DNA of 16,576 nucleotides, taken from positions 1-16,576 of the forward strand of contig JADJOO010000030.1 in assembly GCA_016713725.1 (NCBI GenBank). Reading direction: 5' to 3'. Positions within the stretch are counted from its first letter, which is position 1; each line of letters starts with the position of its first letter. This document shows, piece by piece, positions 13,345 through 16,576 of the stretch. A model generated the notes under the pieces. It did not search any database and had not been told where the DNA came from. It saw nothing but the letters and a program-made list of their open reading frames with translations. This DNA comes from Pseudomonadota bacterium (GTDB taxonomy: Bacteria; Pseudomonadota; Gammaproteobacteria; Steroidobacterales; Steroidobacteraceae). The translations under genes were made by a program, and so were the position numbers.

Positions 13345-16168
13345 TTATTCAGCCGGTTGCGTTTCATCCGCCGGACCGCTGTTGGCGAACTTACGACGTA
13401 ACTGGTCGAGGCGGTGCGCCACCGCCTCCGGGGACCCGGTGTTGCGGGCGACCAGCGCATAGACCACCGGGACCACGACCAGCGTCATCAGCACCGAAAT
13501 CAATACGCCGTAGAAGACCACGACGCCGATCGACTGCAGCGAGCCGGCGCCCGCGCCGGACGCGAGCATCAGCGGCAATGCGCCGAAAGCCGTGCAGAAG
13601 CTGGTCATCAGCACGGGACGCAGGCGGATTGCCCCGGCCTCAATCACGGCCTCGGTGTACTCCACGCCCCGATCACGCAACTGGTTGGCGAACTCGACGA
13701 TGAGGATGCCGTTCTTCGCCGCGAGTCCCACCAACATGATCGCCGCGATCTGGCTGTAGACGTTGATCGACATTCCATACATCCACAATCCGACGAGCGC
13801 ACCGATGATGGCGAGCGGCACGGTGGTGATGATGATGAACGGATGCAGGAAGCTTTCGAACAGGGCGGCCAGCACCAGGAACACGACGACCAGCGTCAGC
13901 AGGAACATCCAGTACAGCTGAGAACCCGACTGCTTGAACTCACGCGACGGGCCGTCGTAGGCGAGCTTGACCGAGGGCGGCATCTCCTTCTCGATGACGT
14001 TCTCGACGTACCGCAGGCCGGCGCCGAGCGGGTACCCCGGCGTGAGCGCGGCGCTGACCGTGATCGAGCGCAGCCGGTCGAACCGGTTTAGACGCGTCGG
14101 ACCCGCGAGCTCGTTGAGCTGCACCAGGTTCGACAGCGGGACGAGTTCGCCCGTGCGGTCGGAACCGACCTGCACCGGCGCGCCGCCGCCGCCGAACCCG
14201 CCCGGTACCGTCACAAAGCCGCGCACGCCCGGCACGGCGTTGAGCGGTCCGCGCAGCGACTGCGCGATCTGGTCGGCGGTGCGCGAGCGTTCGCCCCAGG
14301 GCGCGAGCAGCAGGAAGCCGCGTGACTTCGTTCACCTGGCTGCCGGCACCACCGAAGCCGCCCGGCACGCGCGCGCTGACGCGCACCACGTCGCCGGTCT
14401 CCATCTGCTTCGCCGCCATCCCTTCGAGGATGCGCAGGTGGCGATCCATGTATTCGAGCGAGGAGCCTTCCGGGCCATTCATGCCGATGAAGACGAAGCC
14501 GCGGTCTTCCACCGGGGCGAGTTCGCTCGGCAACACCTTGAGCAGCATGGCGGCCATCGCTGTCGCCGCGATCGTGGCACCGACGACGAGCCATGGCCGG
14601 CGCATGGCGCGCCGCAGGTTGCGGTCGTACCAGGCGGAGAGGCGCTGGAAGAAATCGTCGACCGTGACGGCCATGCGCGAACGATGCGCGCCGCCGGCAA
14701 ACAGCTTCGACGTCATCATCGGCGTCAGCGTCAGCGCGACCAGCGACGAGAACGCGACCGCTGCCGCGATGGTGAAGCCGAACTCGCGGAACAGCTTGCC
14801 GACGTTCCCCGAGAGGAACGACATCGGCAGGAACACCGCGACGAGCACCATCGTGGTCGCCACCACGGCGAAGCCGATCTCGCGCGAGCCGTCGACCGAC
14901 GCGATCAAGGCGGGCTCGCCGTTTTCCATGCGCCGGTAGATGTTCTCAAGCACCACGATCGCATCGTCGACGACCAGGCCGATGGCAAGCACCAGTCCGA
15001 GCAGCGTGAGCGTGTTGATCGAGAAACCCAGCGCCCCCATGACGATGAAGGCGGCGGTGATCGAAACCGGGATAGTCACCGCCGGCACGAGCGTGGCCCG
15101 CAGGTTGCCGAGGAAGAGGTAGATGACGGCGATTACGAGGGCCATCGCGATCAGCAGCGCCCTGACGACCTCCACCATCGACGATTCGATGTAGACCGAA
15201 CGATCGAGGTTGATCTCGAGGCGGGTGCCTGCGGGCAGGTCGGGGAGGATGCGCTCGCGCTCGGCTCGGACCGCCCTGGCGACTTCGAGCGTATTTGCCT
15301 TGGAGATCTGCTCGATGCCGATGCTGATGCCGGGTATGCCGTTGGTGCGCGAGATGGTTCGTTCGTTTTCGGCAGCGAGACGCACGTCGGCGACCTCGCC
15401 GAGGCGAACCAGGTAACCGCCCGCGCCGCGGCCGATCACGAGTTCGCGGAATTCCTGCTCGTTGTTGAGGCCCGTCTCGGTACGCAGCGTGAGTTCGCGC
15501 TGCGACGACTCGATGCGTCCTGCGGGCAGCTGCACGTTCTCGCGGCGTAGCGAAGCTTCGACGTCGGCGACCGTAAGCTGGCGCGCGGCCAGCGCTTCGC
15601 GGTCGATCCAGACACGCATCGCAAAGCGACGGGCGCCACCCATGCGCACGCGCGCGACCCCGGGCAGGACGCTGAAGCGATCGACGAGCTCGCGCTCGGC
15701 ATAGTCGGTGAGTTCGAGCACGTTCATGGTGTCGCTCGACAGCGCCAGCCAGATGATCGGGTCGGCACCGAAGTCGACTTTGCCGACCTCGGGCGGATCG
15801 GCCTCGGGCGGCAGATTGTTGGCGACGCGCGCCACGCGATCGCGCACGTCGTTCGCGGCCTCGTCAACCGAGCGGCCCGGGTCGAATTCGAGGTTGATGC
15901 TCGAGCGGCCGTCGGTGCTCTGCGAAGTGATCTTGGTGATGCCCTCGAGGCCGGCCACGCGTTCTTCGATCACCTGCGTGATCTTGGTCTCGACGACGTC
16001 GGCCGACGCCCCGAGGTAATTGGTGTCGATCGAGACGATCGGGGCCTCGACGTCGGGAAGCTCGCGCACCGCCAGGCGCGAGGCCGACAGCAGGCCGAGG
16101 ATCACCAGCATCAGGCTGATGACCGCGGCGAAGACCGGGCGCTTGACCGAGACTTCCGAGATTTTCAT
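13345..16168 (-). pseudogene. RND (HAE1/AcrB-type) multidrug efflux permease with frameshift and internal deletion
   Basis: An inner-membrane proton-driven efflux pump subunit. The first part (617 codons from ATG 16168) has TM1, porter and docking domains, TM2-TM6 with the proton-relay Asp pair 401/402 (GLVVDDAIVVLENI), and VEDRGFVFIGMNGPEG. After Val-Thr-Arg at about 14318 the frame changes; the second part resumes as GFLLLAPWGERSRTADQ and runs through VQVGSDRTGELVPLSNLV, TM8-TM12 (SAKNGILIVEF-like GLAAKNGILIVEFA) to TAA 13345. Loss of two bases from a CGCG step fits the shift. In addition PVQ is followed at once by VGSDRTGEL, whereas family members have about 85-90 residues there (part of the PC2 porter and DC docking subdomains). 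Corrected length is about 941 residues against the usual 1020-1050. The start overlaps the stop of the fusion-protein gene (ATGA), so they form one operon. Transport activity is not expected. Confidence 0.85.
14153..14175. repeat. Imperfect inverted repeat at the RND deletion point
   Basis: GTGC-GGTCGG and CCGACC-TGCAC flank AA, giving a 10-bp stem with one bulged base, exactly where the permease lacks about 85-90 residues. Such palindromes can be involved in deletion, or may be chance in GC-rich DNA. Confidence 0.5.
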
Positions 16169-16576
16169 CGCGCGGGGCCGCCACCTGCGCCGGCCGCGTC
16201 GGCACGCTTCGGCGCAGCGGTGGATTCGGTCACGCTGACGCTGGCGCCGTCCCGCAGTTTCTGCGTGCCTTCGGTGACCACGATTTCGCCGGCCTGCAAG
16301 CCATCCGTGACCTGCACGGTGCCGACGGCGCGCTGGCCCGTCTGGATCTTGCGCTTCGACGCCTTGCCGTCCTGCACCACGTAAACGAACACGTCACCCT
16401 GCTCCGGCACCAGCGATTCTTCCGGTACCACGAGCACGTCGGCCGTGCCGCGCGAGAGGTGCACGTTGAGGAACATGCCGGGCTTCAGCAGGCCATCGCC
16501 GTTCGGTACCAGCGCACGCACGATGACGGAGCGCGTGTTGGGATCAACGCGCGAATCGACGCTCGAGACCGTGCCT
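16165..16576 (-). CDS. RND efflux periplasmic adaptor (membrane fusion protein), C-terminal part only
   Basis: The frame is open through the right edge and shows the last 136 residues of an HlyD/AcrA-type adaptor that links an RND permease to an outer-membrane channel. Typical blocks are SRVDPNTRSVIVRALVPN, LLKPGMFLNVHL, VVPEESLVPEQGDVFVYVV and TDGLQAGEIVVTEGTQKLRDG, which cover the end of the beta-barrel and the membrane-proximal domain. The tail (from about TAAPKRADAAG) is Ala/Gly-rich and low in complexity. The stop TGA (16165-16167) overlaps the permease ATG (16166-16168), indicating translational coupling. The visible part has no lesion, so the adaptor may be intact although its permease is broken. 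The signal peptide, hairpin and lipoyl domains lie outside the window. Confidence 0.92.
   Translation of the reverse strand, partial: GTVSSVDSRVDPNTRSVIVRALVPNGDGLLKPGMFLNVHLSRGTADVLVVPEESLVPEQGDVFVYVVQDGKASKRKIQTGQRAVGTVQVTDGLQAGEIVVTEGTQKLRDGASVSVTESTAAPKRADAAGAGGGPAR

Noticed and set aside
13967..15550. A 527-codon plus-strand open frame across the RND permease
   Set aside because: Its His/Asp/Arg-rich low-complexity translation is the typical antisense shadow of a transporter gene; the minus strand has clear RND motifs.
1..16576. CRISPR array, phage, toxin-antitoxin or new defence system
   Set aside because: No regularly spaced repeats, transposase, integrase, nuclease or small paired genes were found.

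Overview
The window is GC-rich DNA, probably from a gammaproteobacterium. That placement is inference: it rests on TtcA, a GacS/BarA-style hybrid kinase, an M32 peptidase, a NikR/TonB-receptor pair and an HAE1-type RND pump, and no rRNA or other taxonomic marker is present. Most long overlapping open frames are antisense shadows of real genes.

Left part (1-5075) is a wrecked metal-uptake region. A minus-strand TonB-dependent receptor resembling copper receptors (1-1997, running off the left edge) follows a DUF2946-like secreted protein (2152-2649). Next come a minus-strand NikR remnant that keeps its nickel-binding half but has lost its DNA-binding half (2767-~3150), and a plus-strand TonB-dependent receptor of the kind paired with NikR (~3162-5075). 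Both receptors switch reading frame many times although the protein between switches is well preserved. The NikR remnant and the second receptor abut head to head with both N-termini and the promoter region missing.

Middle part (5315-11678) is mostly healthy. ttcA (tRNA 2-thiocytidine synthetase, minus) diverges from a two-gene signalling operon: a membrane hybrid histidine kinase (HAMP-HisKA-HATPase-REC-REC-Hpt) and a REC-PAS-GGDEF-EAL protein whose GGDEF site is gone and whose EAL site lacks one metal-binding Asp. The kinase frame breaks exactly at the Hpt phospho-acceptor histidine. The likely logic is a phosphorelay ending in a FimX-like c-di-GMP effector.

Right part (11702-16576, all minus) holds an M32 carboxypeptidase homologue with an intact frame but altered catalytic histidines, then an RND permease with one frameshift and an internal deletion of roughly 85-90 residues, overlapping the end of its membrane-fusion partner, which runs off the right edge.

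The main theme is decay by different routes: dense small indels and a fusion deletion on the left, single lesions at critical places elsewhere, and active-site substitution in the M32 protein. Dense indels could also reflect poor sequence quality near a contig end; the substitutions, the loss of both N-termini and the RND deletion are harder to explain that way. No CRISPR array, insertion sequence, tRNA or rRNA was seen, and no gene-free stretch exceeds 300 bases.
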